Source: Synergistaceae bacterium (lineage in GTDB: Bacteria > Synergistota > Synergistia > Synergistales > Aminobacteriaceae). From it: 55,192 bases of DNA. The stretch covers positions 1 through 55,192 of the forward strand of contig JAHDKT010000005.1 of the NCBI GenBank assembly GCA_018436725.1, given 5' to 3'. Positions within the stretch are counted from its first letter, which is position 1, and each line of letters starts with the position of its first letter. This document shows positions 34,296 to 43,274 of this stretch, piece after piece. The position numbers and the translations under genes were made by a program. Under the pieces are notes generated by a model. That model was not told the origin of the DNA and searched no databases. It saw only the letters and a list, made by a program, of their open reading frames with translations.

Positions 34296-35495
34296 TCAGG
34301 CGGATTCCCTCGCTGTAAATCTGGCGGCGAACCCGGCGAGCAGGGCCGCCCCCTTCGGAAGGGCTTCGTCGTCGACATTGAATTTTGGATTATGGTGCTG
34401 GTTTCCGCTTCCTTTCGTTTCGTCGGCGATTCCAAGGAAAACGTACGCCGCCGGTACTTTCTCGCCGTAGTAGCTGTAGTCCTCGGAGCCCATGGCGACA
34501 GGAAGTTCCTTCACGTTCTCCGCACCGAATACATCGACGGCGACGGAACGCATGAACCCCGTCACGACGGGGTCGTTCACCGTCACCGGGTAGATCGGGG
34601 TGTACGTCAGTTCGGCCGTGCAGCGCATCGCGGCGCAGATTCCGTCGGCGACTCGCTTCATGATCCCCTCCATACGTCCCCGGATCTCGCGGTTCGTGGT
34701 GCGGACGTTGCCCGCCACGCGCGCCGTGTCGGGGATGATGTTCACCGCTGTTCCCGCCTCCAGCTTCCCGACGCTCAGCACAACGGTCTCCAACGGATCG
34801 ATCTCCCTGCTCACGACCGTCTGGAGCGTGGAGATAACGGTCGCGGCGGTCACGGTCGGGTCGACGGCGTTGTGCGGCATCGCGCCGTGCCCGCCCTTCC
34901 CCTGTATCTTCAGATCCCAGATGTCCGCCGAGGCCATGATCGGGCCCGTGCGATAGCCGAGCTTGCCCGACTCCAGAAGCGCCCAAACGTGCAGCCCACC
35001 GATGGCGTCCACGCCGTCGAGCGCCCCCTCTTCGATCATCTTCGGGGCGCCGGAATGCATTCCCGCCTCCTCGGCGGGCTGGAAGAGGAAGCGGACCGTG
35101 CCGCAAAGTTCCTCCTTCATCAAGGAGAGGATCTCGGCGACAGCCAGCAGCACGGCGGTGTGCGCATCGTGGCCGCAGGCGTGCATCACGCCGCTTTTTT
35201 TCGACCTGTACGGGACGTCGTTCTCCTCTTCCAGAGGGAGCGCGTCGATATCGCCCCGCAGAGCGACGCATCTGCCGGATTTGGCCCCCTTCAGATCGGC
35301 CATGACGCCGCACTCCGTGCCGCCGAACCCTCTCTTGATGTTCTCAAGCCCCAAATTCCGCAGATACTCCTCGACGAAGAGCGATGTTTCTTTTTCCTGC
35401 CAAGGAAGCTCCGGATTCGCATGGAATTTCCGGCGAAGCTCCGTGATCTTCCCTGATAATGCGTTCGCTTTCTCAATGATGGACGATATGTTCAT
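34296..35495 (-). CDS. M20 family amidohydrolase (hippurate hydrolase/N-acyl-amino-acid type)
   Basis: Dinuclear metal hydrolase of 399 residues that cleaves N-acyl amino acids or related amides. The metal and catalytic residues are visible: GDIDALPLEEE near 81-91, HACGHDAHTA at 105-114 with Cys107 and His109 as metal ligands, and the glutamate pair in QPAEEAG near 142-143. The dimerisation domain (GKGGHGAMPHNAVDP) and final GSEDYSYYGEKVP are also present. The ATG at 35495 gives a normal N-terminus; an in-frame extension to 35633 runs into the neighbouring gene. It follows creatininase on the same strand after 113 bases. Confidence 0.92.
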   Translation of the reverse strand: MNISSIIEKANALSGKITELRRKFHANPELPWQEKETSLFVEEYLRNLGLENIKRGFGGTECGVMADLKGAKSGRCVALRGDIDALPLEEENDVPYRSKKSGVMHACGHDAHTAVLLAVAEILSLMKEELCGTVRFLFQPAEEAGMHSGAPKMIEEGALDGVDAIGGLHVWALLESGKLGYRTGPIMASADIWDLKIQGKGGHGAMPHNAVDPTVTAATVISTLQTVVSREIDPLETVVLSVGKLEAGTAVNIIPDTARVAGNVRTTNREIRGRMEGIMKRVADGICAAMRCTAELTYTPIYPVTVNDPVVTGFMRSVAVDVFGAENVKELPVAMGSEDYSYYGEKVPAAYVFLGIADETKGSGNQHHNPKFNVDDEALPKGAALLAGFAARFTARESA

Positions 35496-35608
35496 GACAG
35501 CGTGCTCTCCCTTCCCGGTTCTCGAAAATAGTGAAAAAAGTAATGAAAACGGATGCGGACCGCGCGCATCGTTGTTCTCTTTCGGCGGTCCGCCCCCCGT
35601 AACGCCCT

Positions 35609-36382
35609 TCACTTCTTCAGATCGTACCTCCACCCCCGACGCTCAAGCTCCTCGATCAGGCCGACAAGGTAGTCCTCCACGCAGCGGAGCATCTTCTCCC
35701 CCTTCTCCTGACTCGCCTTGGTCGGGTCCCCTGTCGCGCCGGTCGCGGTGATCTCGCCTATATCCCAGACGACCGTCGCAAAATCGCTCAGCGCGATCAC
35801 ATCGTGAGGAACCTGGCTTTTCGCCCGCGTCAGGTCCACGAGGTCGGGGCGCACCGCCATCATGATGGAAGTCTCTCCCTCTCCACCGTGTCCGAGACCG
35901 TTCCATACGTCGAAGTCATCCGCCATCCTCGCGCCGGTGATGTTCCACCATGCGGGAAGGTAGACGAGCGTCGCGTCGGGGAAGCGGTCCTTGACCTTTC
36001 TGGCCGCGATCTCCAGCGCCGGGATGTTGCCGTCGTGCCCGTTGAGGATCACGATCCGCCGAATGCCGTTCTCGATCAGGCTCGTAAAGATATCCTCCGC
36101 CACGGCGATCGTCGTCTCGAAACGAAGCGTCGCCGACAGGGGGAAACGATTATAGTGCAACGACGTCCCGAACGGCAGTCCGGGCACGACCACGGTGCGC
36201 CCCAAACGGAGCGCCGCGCGCCGCGCAATCTCCGTCGGGACGAAGAGATCCGGACCGAGCGGCAGATGCGGACCGTGGCTCTCGCAGCTGCCGAAAATCG
36301 CGATGGCGCTCTCTATCTCTCCCGCGCCGATCATCCGCTCCAGCTCGGAAGAGGAAAACTCGTTCAAAAACACTTTTCTCAT
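35609..36382 (-). CDS. Creatininase family protein
   Basis: Metal-dependent amidohydrolase of 257 residues. Metal-binding positions of the family are present: Glu34 and His36 in GSCESHGPHLPLGPD with Asp45, His116 in NGHDGN, and the GHGGEGETS segment near 164-172. Characterised members open the creatinine ring, hydrolyse formamides (MftE, ArfB), or cleave other cyclic amides. The gene is coupled by ATGA to an NCS1-type permease upstream, so the ring compound imported by that permease is the probable substrate. Creatinine, cytosine-like or hydantoin-like compounds are candidates. Confidence 0.88.
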   Translation of the reverse strand: MRKVFLNEFSSSELERMIGAGEIESAIAIFGSCESHGPHLPLGPDLFVPTEIARRAALRLGRTVVVPGLPFGTSLHYNRFPLSATLRFETTIAVAEDIFTSLIENGIRRIVILNGHDGNIPALEIAARKVKDRFPDATLVYLPAWWNITGARMADDFDVWNGLGHGGEGETSIMMAVRPDLVDLTRAKSQVPHDVIALSDFATVVWDIGEITATGATGDPTKASQEKGEKMLRCVEDYLVGLIEELERRGWRYDLKK

Positions 36383-37815
36383 GACCGCACCTCCTGCGCT
36401 TTCCTGTCCGTCGTCGAAAAGAGCGCCGCGTCGTAGGCGGCGTCCGGCGTTGCTTTATAGAGCACAACATAAAGAACGATCGTCGCCAGAAGCGCGAAGA
36501 GCCCCGAAGGAAGTCCGTACGGCAGCGGCGCGCCGTACTGGAAGAAGAGCCCCAGGCTCCCCCCGGCAAGGAAGGAGATGACTCCCGTCATTCTGTACAC
36601 GGGTTCGTTCTCCAGATTCTCCGCGATATACCTCCCCTTCTTGACGAAGTAGTAATCCGCGATGAGCGGTCCGGCCAACGGAGGAGCCGCCGCCCCCAGC
36701 ACTGTGATGAAATCGGCGAAGAAGATCTGGTAGAATGCCAGCGAACCGAGCAGCGTCCCCAGGACTCCCGCCCACAACACGAGCGGTTTTCTTTCGATCA
36801 GCCTGCCGTACGACCAGAAGACCGGCCCCGTGTAGAGCGCGTTGCAGTACAGCTCCGCGTTGTTCGTAGTCCACAGCGAGGTCGTCCATGCGAGAACGCC
36901 GACCAGCGCCAGCAGCATATTCTTCTCCAGCATCCACTCGACGTAGTTGAACTGCCCCACCGACACCGCGCCGATATACCCGACGACGTTGAGCAGAGGG
37001 TTGGTGAAGATGAAGCAGGCCGCGGCGCCTGCGAGGACCGCCCTCGCGCTCCTGTTGAAGCGGAAGAGATCCACTCCCATAACGGCCCCGGCGATCCAGC
37101 TTCCCACGACCACTGTGATCGCGCTCCCGAGCCCCAAGCCTCCCAGAGCCTCCGCCTTCGCGAGAAACGCATCGGCGCCGCCGCCCTCCCGGAGCATGCC
37201 GAAGCCGACCAGCACCGCGATCGCCAAAATGACGGGCGCGACGGGTATCGCAATCGCCTCGATGGCCTTGATCCCGTAGTACGCGGTGAACGTGAAGAGG
37301 ATGCCGGAGAGCATGCACGCGGCGAAAATTTCGAGGGTGATCGCCGGGATCCCTTCGTAACCGAAGCGCGCCGGATCGAAGACGACGATGCCGGACGGGT
37401 TGCCGATGAAAGAGCCCCATATCTGCCCGACCATCCCGGTGATGCTGGCGAACCACCCCAGCGTCAGCAGCGCCATGACCAGCATCGGGATATTGACGCC
37501 CTTCCTCCCGTACGAGTAGCGGCCGACGAGCGCAAGGCTCATCCCGGTGCGCTGCGCCATGATTCCGAGAAGCGACGTCAGCGCGAAAAGGGAACCCATC
37601 CCCAGCGAGACGGCCCAAAGAGCCGTTCCCGGAGGAACTCCCGGCTTGCCTCCGAATCCGGCAAGCACCCCGCCGACGAAAAGCCCGGTCACGACATACC
37701 CGAATCCCACCCAGACAAGAATCTGCTTCCACGCCGGACGACGTTCGGACAGAGGTACCGGAGACAGCATCCGCTCATCGTCATGTTCAACCGGCGCCGT
37801 TTTTCGCTTCGACAT
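36379..37815 (-). CDS. NCS1 family nucleobase/cytosine-type permease
   Basis: Inner-membrane symporter of 478 residues with about twelve hydrophobic segments. The soluble N-terminal tail is followed by KQILVWVGFGYVVTGLFVGG, the substrate-helix region LLTLGWFASITGMVGQIWGS, and NAELYCNALYTGPVFW in the middle, as in CodB-type NCS1 carriers. Such carriers import cytosine, allantoin, hydantoins or creatinine with sodium or protons. The ATG at 37815 follows AAGGAGGG; the frame extension to 37851 is rejected. Its end overlaps the creatininase start (ATGA), linking import to ring hydrolysis. Confidence 0.9.
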   Translation of the reverse strand: MSKRKTAPVEHDDERMLSPVPLSERRPAWKQILVWVGFGYVVTGLFVGGVLAGFGGKPGVPPGTALWAVSLGMGSLFALTSLLGIMAQRTGMSLALVGRYSYGRKGVNIPMLVMALLTLGWFASITGMVGQIWGSFIGNPSGIVVFDPARFGYEGIPAITLEIFAACMLSGILFTFTAYYGIKAIEAIAIPVAPVILAIAVLVGFGMLREGGGADAFLAKAEALGGLGLGSAITVVVGSWIAGAVMGVDLFRFNRSARAVLAGAAACFIFTNPLLNVVGYIGAVSVGQFNYVEWMLEKNMLLALVGVLAWTTSLWTTNNAELYCNALYTGPVFWSYGRLIERKPLVLWAGVLGTLLGSLAFYQIFFADFITVLGAAAPPLAGPLIADYYFVKKGRYIAENLENEPVYRMTGVISFLAGGSLGLFFQYGAPLPYGLPSGLFALLATIVLYVVLYKATPDAAYDAALFSTTDRKAQEVRS

Positions 37816-37899
37816 ACAAGAGCCCTCCTTCACAATACAACAGAGTATCACCAGAGTGTATCGAGCGAGATTGTACCATGAGCGAGCTTATTCCGGCGT

Positions 37900-38808
37900 C
37901 TACTCAGCGGGACGGACGAAGAGCGACCACTCCGGCCCCGATTCGATTCCATGCGTTCCTGCGAAGCTGTCCATATTCAATGCCAGCGAGAGGTTCATCA
38001 GGCTGTTGAAGTAGAGCAACGGCTTCCCATCGGGCACGTCGCCGAAGGTGTTGACATACGGAACGAGGCCTCCGAAGACCTTTTCTTCACCCCGGAAGAT
38101 CGCGACGTCGTACTTCGCTCCGATTTCCGGTTTCAGTTCGTCGAAGAGCGCCTTGCCGATGCTGCTCCAGACGTTGCCGTACTGGACGTCGAGCACGGGA
38201 ATATTCCCGAAGACCGCGCCGTCCTTCGCTTCGACCTTCCTGTACGGAATCCTGACGACCTCGCCCTCGAAGAGCGGCCCGACATCCTCGAACGAAATCG
38301 CTCCGGACGCCAGCTTCGCTCCCGTGTAGGCGTACAGGTCACGTCCGAAGAAGGTGTACGACTGCTCCGACCCAGGCAGACGGTGCCTCGCGTCGTCGAT
38401 CGTCCGCACGGTTTCGATGCCGGGCGTCTCCGCGATGAAGGTCAGCGTGCCGTTGTCCGGCGTGACCACGTATCTGCCGTCCTTCGTCAGGGCGACCACC
38501 GAAGCCCGCTCCGTACCTACGCCCGGATCGACGACCGACACGAAGACCGTTCCCGCGGGCCAGAAATCCATCGTCTGATGCAGCCTGTAGGCGGCCTCCC
38601 AGATCGAGTACGGAGGAATCTCGTGCGTCAGATCGAACATCGGCAGGCCGGCATCCACGCCGAAGGCCACTCCCTTCATCGCGGAAACAGCCCCGTCCTT
38701 CAACCCGAAATCCGTCTGAAACACAAGCGCCGTTTTCGCCGACGCCGTGCTCGCGAAGAACAACCATAAGAGCAGAACCATTACCGTGCTTCGAAATACC
38801 TTTTTCAT
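37900..38808 (-). CDS. Exported SAM hydroxide adenosyltransferase-family protein (DUF62)
   Basis: Protein of 302 residues. The family landmarks are FQTDFGLKDGA with Asp33, SVVDPGVGTERA near 91-102 with Asp94 and Arg101, and TPDNGTLTF near 116-124. Characterised relatives hydrolyse S-adenosylmethionine to adenosine and methionine in the cytoplasm. Two things are unusual. A clear signal peptide (residues 1-24, ASA-KTA) sends this one out of the cytoplasm, where SAM is not expected. The usual catalytic histidine of the HGRD motif is replaced by phenylalanine (FFGRD, Phe154). It may act on another adenosyl or nucleoside compound, or only bind it. Monocistronic, with a GGAGGAG site. Confidence 0.85.
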   Translation of the reverse strand: MKKVFRSTVMVLLLWLFFASTASAKTALVFQTDFGLKDGAVSAMKGVAFGVDAGLPMFDLTHEIPPYSIWEAAYRLHQTMDFWPAGTVFVSVVDPGVGTERASVVALTKDGRYVVTPDNGTLTFIAETPGIETVRTIDDARHRLPGSEQSYTFFGRDLYAYTGAKLASGAISFEDVGPLFEGEVVRIPYRKVEAKDGAVFGNIPVLDVQYGNVWSSIGKALFDELKPEIGAKYDVAIFRGEEKVFGGLVPYVNTFGDVPDGKPLLYFNSLMNLSLALNMDSFAGTHGIESGPEWSLFVRPAE

Positions 38809-38901
38809 TCAATTCTCCTCCTCATTAACGCTGTCCACTGATTTTGAGAAGCTGCGCGGGATGAAAAAGGACGCTTTTCTTTCAAAAAAAAGAGTATGCC
38901 G

Positions 38902-40131
38902 CTATGCGCCCAAGTCATCGGGCAAGCGGCTGCAGACGCGGTTTCTTCCCGTGGCCCTGGCCTCGTAGAGCGCGCTGTCCGCGCGTTTCAGCACGGAGTG
39001 GCGGTCGGGATCCTTCGGCGAGATCACCGATACGCCAAAACTCGCCGTTACACGCAGTACCTCTCCGTGCGGTCCCCGGATTTCGAGTTCTTCGACGGTT
39101 CTCCGGAGGCGTTCCGCCAGGAGAAGCGCGCCGTGAAGATCAGTCTCCTGAAGGACGACGACGAATTCCTCTCCCCCGAACCGTCCGACCACGTCGCTCT
39201 CCCTGACGCTTGAAGAGATGGCGGCGGCTATTGAACGAAGGGCGATATCGCCGGCATCGTGACCGTACATGTCGTTGATCCGTTTGAAGTGATCCACGTC
39301 GGCCATCACCACTCCCGAACACCGTCCGTAACGCCTCGTCCTGCGGCGGACCTTCGCCGGCTCCTCGATCACGGTCCGGCGGTTCGGAAGCCCGGTGAGT
39401 TCGTCCGTGGAGGCGAGGCGTTCAATCTGCGCGAAGAGACGCGGGTTTTCTATGGAGATGGCGATGTAGCCGCCTATGGCATAGAGAATCTTCACCTTCT
39501 GCGGATCGTAGGCATGCGGCCGGGGGCTTTGTACGCTCAGCACACCCACGACCTTCTCTTCGAGGAGGAGCGGGATGAAGACCAGCGACGTTTCCGGAGC
39601 GTTGTCGAACACCAGCTCCTTGTAGGAGGGGACGTACCGGCTGTACTCCGATTCCAGATCCCCGACGACGATGTCGGCGCGGTTCTGGACACACCAGCAT
39701 CCGAAAGATTGCGTGTCCAGAGGGCGGACGAAAGGCTCGCGGCGCTCTCCCCGGCAGATGATGAAACGGTAGTCAAGAAGCTGCTTTTCCTCGTCCACAA
39801 GCGCGATAATAATCGTCGACGCATCCATCAGGCCGTTGACGGCGCTCTGAATCGTGTTGAGCGCGCTTTCCAGATCCAGGTGGGATGCGATGCGCTGCCC
39901 CACCTCGCTGATCGCAGCAATCTGCTTGTAGAGCGCCTCGAAGTGACGCGCCTCGCTGCGCGCCCTTTCGGTATGCAAACCCGAGATCCGGCGTGCGGCC
40001 TGTTCGCTGCGCAGGGCCTCCTTCATCGCCGAAGAGCGCTCTAAAGCGGCCAATGCGTCTTCGTACATCTCCGAAGCTTGATACGCCTTGTACAGAAGGT
40101 GCTCTCCCTCCGCTCCTCCCAAGCCGGTCAC
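38902..40131 (-). CDS. GAF-GGDEF diguanylate cyclase, possibly N-terminally truncated
   Basis: Synthesises cyclic di-GMP. Residues about 1-65 resemble the last TPR helix and coiled coil of TPR-GGDEF proteins (LLYKAYQASEMYEDALAALE). A GAF domain fills about 75-225. The GGDEF domain shows DELTGLPNRR, DVDHFKRINDMYGHDAGD and an active GGEEF near residue 317. The RESD five residues before it matches the inhibitory I-site. The start (GTG at 40131) lacks a visible Shine-Dalgarno, and the protein begins in mid-TPR, so upstream TPR repeats may have been lost. The catalytic half looks intact. Confidence 0.82.
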   Translation of the reverse strand: MTGLGGAEGEHLLYKAYQASEMYEDALAALERSSAMKEALRSEQAARRISGLHTERARSEARHFEALYKQIAAISEVGQRIASHLDLESALNTIQSAVNGLMDASTIIIALVDEEKQLLDYRFIICRGERREPFVRPLDTQSFGCWCVQNRADIVVGDLESEYSRYVPSYKELVFDNAPETSLVFIPLLLEEKVVGVLSVQSPRPHAYDPQKVKILYAIGGYIAISIENPRLFAQIERLASTDELTGLPNRRTVIEEPAKVRRRTRRYGRCSGVVMADVDHFKRINDMYGHDAGDIALRSIAAAISSSVRESDVVGRFGGEEFVVVLQETDLHGALLLAERLRRTVEELEIRGPHGEVLRVTASFGVSVISPKDPDRHSVLKRADSALYEARATGRNRVCSRLPDDLGA

Positions 40132-40231
40132 CTCGCAATCCTCGCACTCGCTCTCTCCGAAACGCGAATCCGCGCCGCATGAACTTTTCGATCGGAGGGC
40201 GCCGCCGTATCGACCGAGGTCTTCGTCTCCC

Positions 40232-40528
40232 CTACAACGCTACCTCGTGCGATTCGAAGACCTTGACCTCCACCGCTCCGTCAAGCATGCCTTTCCTTGC
40301 TTCGCGGGCGTCGAGAATGTGCTGCGTCTTGAGGTGCGCCCTCAGGGATTCGATGTCCTCCCACTCCTCGTAATACATGAGCGTCTCCTCGTCGTCGGCC
40401 GACTTGAAAAGCGTGTAGCTGATGTTTCCCTTTTCTTTCCGGGTGCACTCTATGGCGTGCCGGCTTATTTCGACGATATGCTCCCTCATTCCCGGCTTCG
40501 CCTTGAACTTCGCGCTTACGAGTATCAT
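40232..40528 (-). CDS. Antibiotic biosynthesis monooxygenase (ABM) domain protein
   Basis: Small dimeric ferredoxin-fold protein of 98 residues. It matches the YgiN/ABM pattern: ILVSAKFKAKPGMREHIVE, then YTLFKSADDEETLMYYEEWE, then LRAHLKTQH. Family members oxidise quinols or aromatic compounds without a cofactor, but many are uncharacterised. An AAGGTGG site precedes the ATG. It lies between the aminotransferase and the GGDEF gene, without clear operon links. Confidence 0.85.
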   Translation of the reverse strand: MILVSAKFKAKPGMREHIVEISRHAIECTRKEKGNISYTLFKSADDEETLMYYEEWEDIESLRAHLKTQHILDAREARKGMLDGAVEVKVFESHEVAL

Positions 40529-40561
40529 GTCGTATCCACCTTTCCCCTATGTTTTCATTGG

Positions 40562-40604
40562 AAACCCCGCGCGGATATCGGAATCAGTCGCTTTCCGCGC
40601 GGGG
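40562..40604 (-). terminator. Terminator of the aminotransferase gene
   Basis: An 11-bp stem (CCCCGCGCGGA with TCCGCGCGGGG) with an 18-base loop and a short T-run on the minus strand. Confidence 0.6.
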
Positions 40605-40638
40605 AAGTCCCTTTGCCGGCAAAGAGCGGTAGAGGCGC

Positions 40639-41850
40639 CTAGCCTGCCGCGACCGGGGCGATTCTGCCCGGGTATGCCTCCAGGCCCGCTTTCAGGATGT
40701 CCATGGCTTTCGCCAGCTCTTCGTTCTTGAGGACGTAGGCGATACGGACCTCGTCGCGCCCCAGACCGGGCGTGGCATAAAAGCCCTCCGCCGGGGACAT
40801 CATCACCGTCTCGCCGCCGACGTCGAAACTTGTGAGCATCCAGATGATGAACTTCTCCGCGTCGTCCACGGGCAGCTTGGCCACGACGTAGAAAGCGCCC
40901 TTCGGCTCTTCGCAGACCACTCCGGGGATCCGCTTCAGCGCGCGGTAGACCGTGTTGCGCCGTGTGGTGTACTCGTCGTTGACTTCTTTAAGATAGGAGA
41001 CGGGCGTGTCGTAGAGCGCAGCGGCCCCGGCCATGTCCATCGCGCCGACGCAGGTGCGCGCCTGGCAGAGCTTCAAGACCTGGGCGACGAGTTCGGTGTT
41101 CCGGCTCACCAGACAGCCGACGCGGGCGCCGCACGCGCTGTAACGTTTGGAAACGGCGTCCATGATGACCACGTGTTCGTCCACTCCTTCGAGGTTGCCG
41201 AAGCTGACGTACTCCAGCCCGTCGTAGACGAACTCGCGGTAGACTTCGTCGGCGAGAATGAAAAATCCGTGCGTTCGGGCAAGACCGGCCACCATCTCCA
41301 TCTCCGCGCGTGTGAAGACTGTGCCGGTCGGGTTGCCGGGATGGCAGAGGATAATAGCCCTGGTGCGCGGTGTGATTTTTCGCTCGATCTCCTCCCTGCC
41401 GGGCAGATGGAAGCCCTGCTCCGCCTTCGTGGTCACCGGAACAACAACGGCATTCACCGATTGGACAAATGTCTTGTAGTTCGCGTAGAAGGGCTCGGGG
41501 ACGAGCACCTCGTCGCCCGGATCGCAGACGGCCATCAGCGTATGGGAGATGGCCTCGCTGGCGCCGTAGGTGATCAGTACGTTTTCGCGCCCGAACTCCA
41601 TTCCGTACCCCCTGTAATAGCGGATAATCGCGTCGATCAGCGCCGGGTCGCCGTCGGACGGGCCGTAGGCAAGCACATCGCGGGAGTAGGCGCGCACGGC
41701 CTCGAAGAAACCGGAGGGCGTTTTGATATCGGGCTGCCCGATGTTCAGATAGTAGATCGAGCGCCCCTTGCGCTTCGCCTCCTCGGCGTAGGGGACGAGT
41801 CGGCGTATCGGAGAGGCCTGCATCCCGAGTATTCGTTGTGAAAGCTCCAT
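40639..41850 (-). CDS. Class I/II PLP-dependent aminotransferase
   Basis: Aminotransferase of 403 residues in the aspartate-aminotransferase fold. It has YLNIGQPDIKTP near the N-terminus, GASEAISHTLMAV near 107, the CHPGNPTGTVF block near 180, the PLP lysine in MDAVSKRYSACGAR near 245, and the C-terminal arginine in DEVRIAY. It likely makes or breaks down common amino acids such as aspartate, alanine or aromatics. The ATG at 41850 follows CAGGAG. A frame extension to 41952 has a weaker context. Confidence 0.9.
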   Translation of the reverse strand: MELSQRILGMQASPIRRLVPYAEEAKRKGRSIYYLNIGQPDIKTPSGFFEAVRAYSRDVLAYGPSDGDPALIDAIIRYYRGYGMEFGRENVLITYGASEAISHTLMAVCDPGDEVLVPEPFYANYKTFVQSVNAVVVPVTTKAEQGFHLPGREEIERKITPRTRAIILCHPGNPTGTVFTRAEMEMVAGLARTHGFFILADEVYREFVYDGLEYVSFGNLEGVDEHVVIMDAVSKRYSACGARVGCLVSRNTELVAQVLKLCQARTCVGAMDMAGAAALYDTPVSYLKEVNDEYTTRRNTVYRALKRIPGVVCEEPKGAFYVVAKLPVDDAEKFIIWMLTSFDVGGETVMMSPAEGFYATPGLGRDEVRIAYVLKNEELAKAMDILKAGLEAYPGRIAPVAAG

Positions 41851-42052
41851 TTTTTCAACTCCTGTTCTGGACTTGAGAGTCCCAAGCTCGGTTTGAGAAC
41901 GCTTTTCATAGAGTCTGGCACATGGGGGGTGATTTGTCATCAATACTATCATCGAAAAGCGGAAGAATAAACAAATGTCTTTTCAAGGCGCTGTTCTCAA
42001 CGCAACACATGCTTGCGTCGCACGAGCAAGAGACTTTGGACTATTGAATAGA

Positions 42053-42082
42053 AAAAAGGGATGGGGCGTCCCATCCCTTTTT
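42053..42082 (-). terminator. Terminator of second TRAP operon
   Basis: A 13-bp stem (AAAAAGGGATGGG with its complement) and a 4-base loop, with T-runs on both strands. It ends the operon whose last gene is the binding protein. Confidence 0.85.
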
Positions 42083-42117
42083 CTATCATCTTCTTTGTGA
42101 ACCGACTACTGGATCCG

Positions 42118-43161
42118 TTACGGTCTCGGCCAGACTTTTCTGAACGTATCTTTGTAGTTGTTGTAGGATTCCAGCACTTTGGCAAGGAAAGGATCTTTTT
42201 GAGAGCGTTCCGCGTAGAAAGCCTCGGCTTCTTTCATGAAGGCATCTTCAATCGACTTGGGAAGCGGGAGGACTTCCATACCGGCTTTGCGGAATTTCTC
42301 CAAACCGTCGAGGTCGGCAATGATCGCCCTCGCATAGTATGCGAATGCTTCTTCTCTCCACGCGGCCTCGATGATGTTCTGCAGGTCGGCAGGAAGCTCG
42401 TTCCACTTATCTTTGTTGAAAAGGAAGGGGTTCCATTCGTACGGATGACGCACGGGGCTGATGTAGAGATACTTCCCGGCCTCCTGGAGTCCCATGGTCC
42501 AGTTCACCGCAGGGCTGGCGACTTCGTAGGCGTCGATGACTCCCCGGTGCATCGCCTCGAAGACTTCTCCCACCGGCATCAAGGAGCACGCGGCGCCCAT
42601 TCTGTCGAGAATGGCTGCGCCATCGCCGGCGGAACGGATTCTGATGCCCTTGAGATCTTCCGGGCCATTAAGAGGTTTATTGGTGACGAGGAATACCTCG
42701 GGCGGCGCCATCTGCCCGGCGCCGTTGATGATCTTTACGTTGTAATCCTTCAACATTTCCGAAACGAGTTCATGTCCGCCGCCTTCGAACATCCAGCCCA
42801 GCTTTTCCATGGGGGACATGCCGCCCGGCTTGGCGGTGAACACAGCGGCGGCGGGCCATCTGTCGACATAGTACATATAGCATGTGTCGGCGAAATCCAA
42901 AACGCCTCTGTGAAGAGCGTCAAGTTCCTTCGTGGCGGGGGAGATGGCTCCGGCGGGATGCACTTTGAAGACCAGACGTCCATTGCTCGCCGCTTCCGCT
43001 CTCTTGCACGCTCTCACCAACGATTCGAAGAAAACATTGCCGGCGGGCATTCTGGACTGGCCGGTGAAGGAAAAAATCTTATCCTGGGCCAGCGCTTGTC
43101 CTGCTCCGAAAAATACTGCCACCATGCTGACGATCAACGCGAATACGACCACTTTTCTCAT
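42118..43161 (-). CDS. TRAP transporter solute-binding protein (DctP family)
   Basis: Exported binding protein of 347 residues, last gene of the second TRAP operon. The signal peptide ends near ALA-QDK (residue 20). Family features include the GNVFFESLVRACKRAE region, DLKGIRIRSAGDGA near residue 165 with the ligand-binding arginine, and VFEAMHRGVIDAYEV near 190. It resembles the DctP/TakP subgroup for keto acids and related organic acids, but the ligand is not assigned. The ATG at 43161 follows AAGGAGG; the in-frame extension to 43254 is not supported. Confidence 0.9.
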   Translation of the reverse strand: MRKVVVFALIVSMVAVFFGAGQALAQDKIFSFTGQSRMPAGNVFFESLVRACKRAEAASNGRLVFKVHPAGAISPATKELDALHRGVLDFADTCYMYYVDRWPAAAVFTAKPGGMSPMEKLGWMFEGGGHELVSEMLKDYNVKIINGAGQMAPPEVFLVTNKPLNGPEDLKGIRIRSAGDGAAILDRMGAACSLMPVGEVFEAMHRGVIDAYEVASPAVNWTMGLQEAGKYLYISPVRHPYEWNPFLFNKDKWNELPADLQNIIEAAWREEAFAYYARAIIADLDGLEKFRKAGMEVLPLPKSIEDAFMKEAEAFYAERSQKDPFLAKVLESYNNYKDTFRKVWPRP

Positions 43162-43274
43162 CCATTTCGCCTCCTTTTCTTTTCCATGCTGCAGCCAAGT
43201 TGTCAACAACGACGCGTGGTTTCTTGCGGTTTCCATCCCCTCCTTTATTGACAAATAACCATCTTCAGAAAAAA

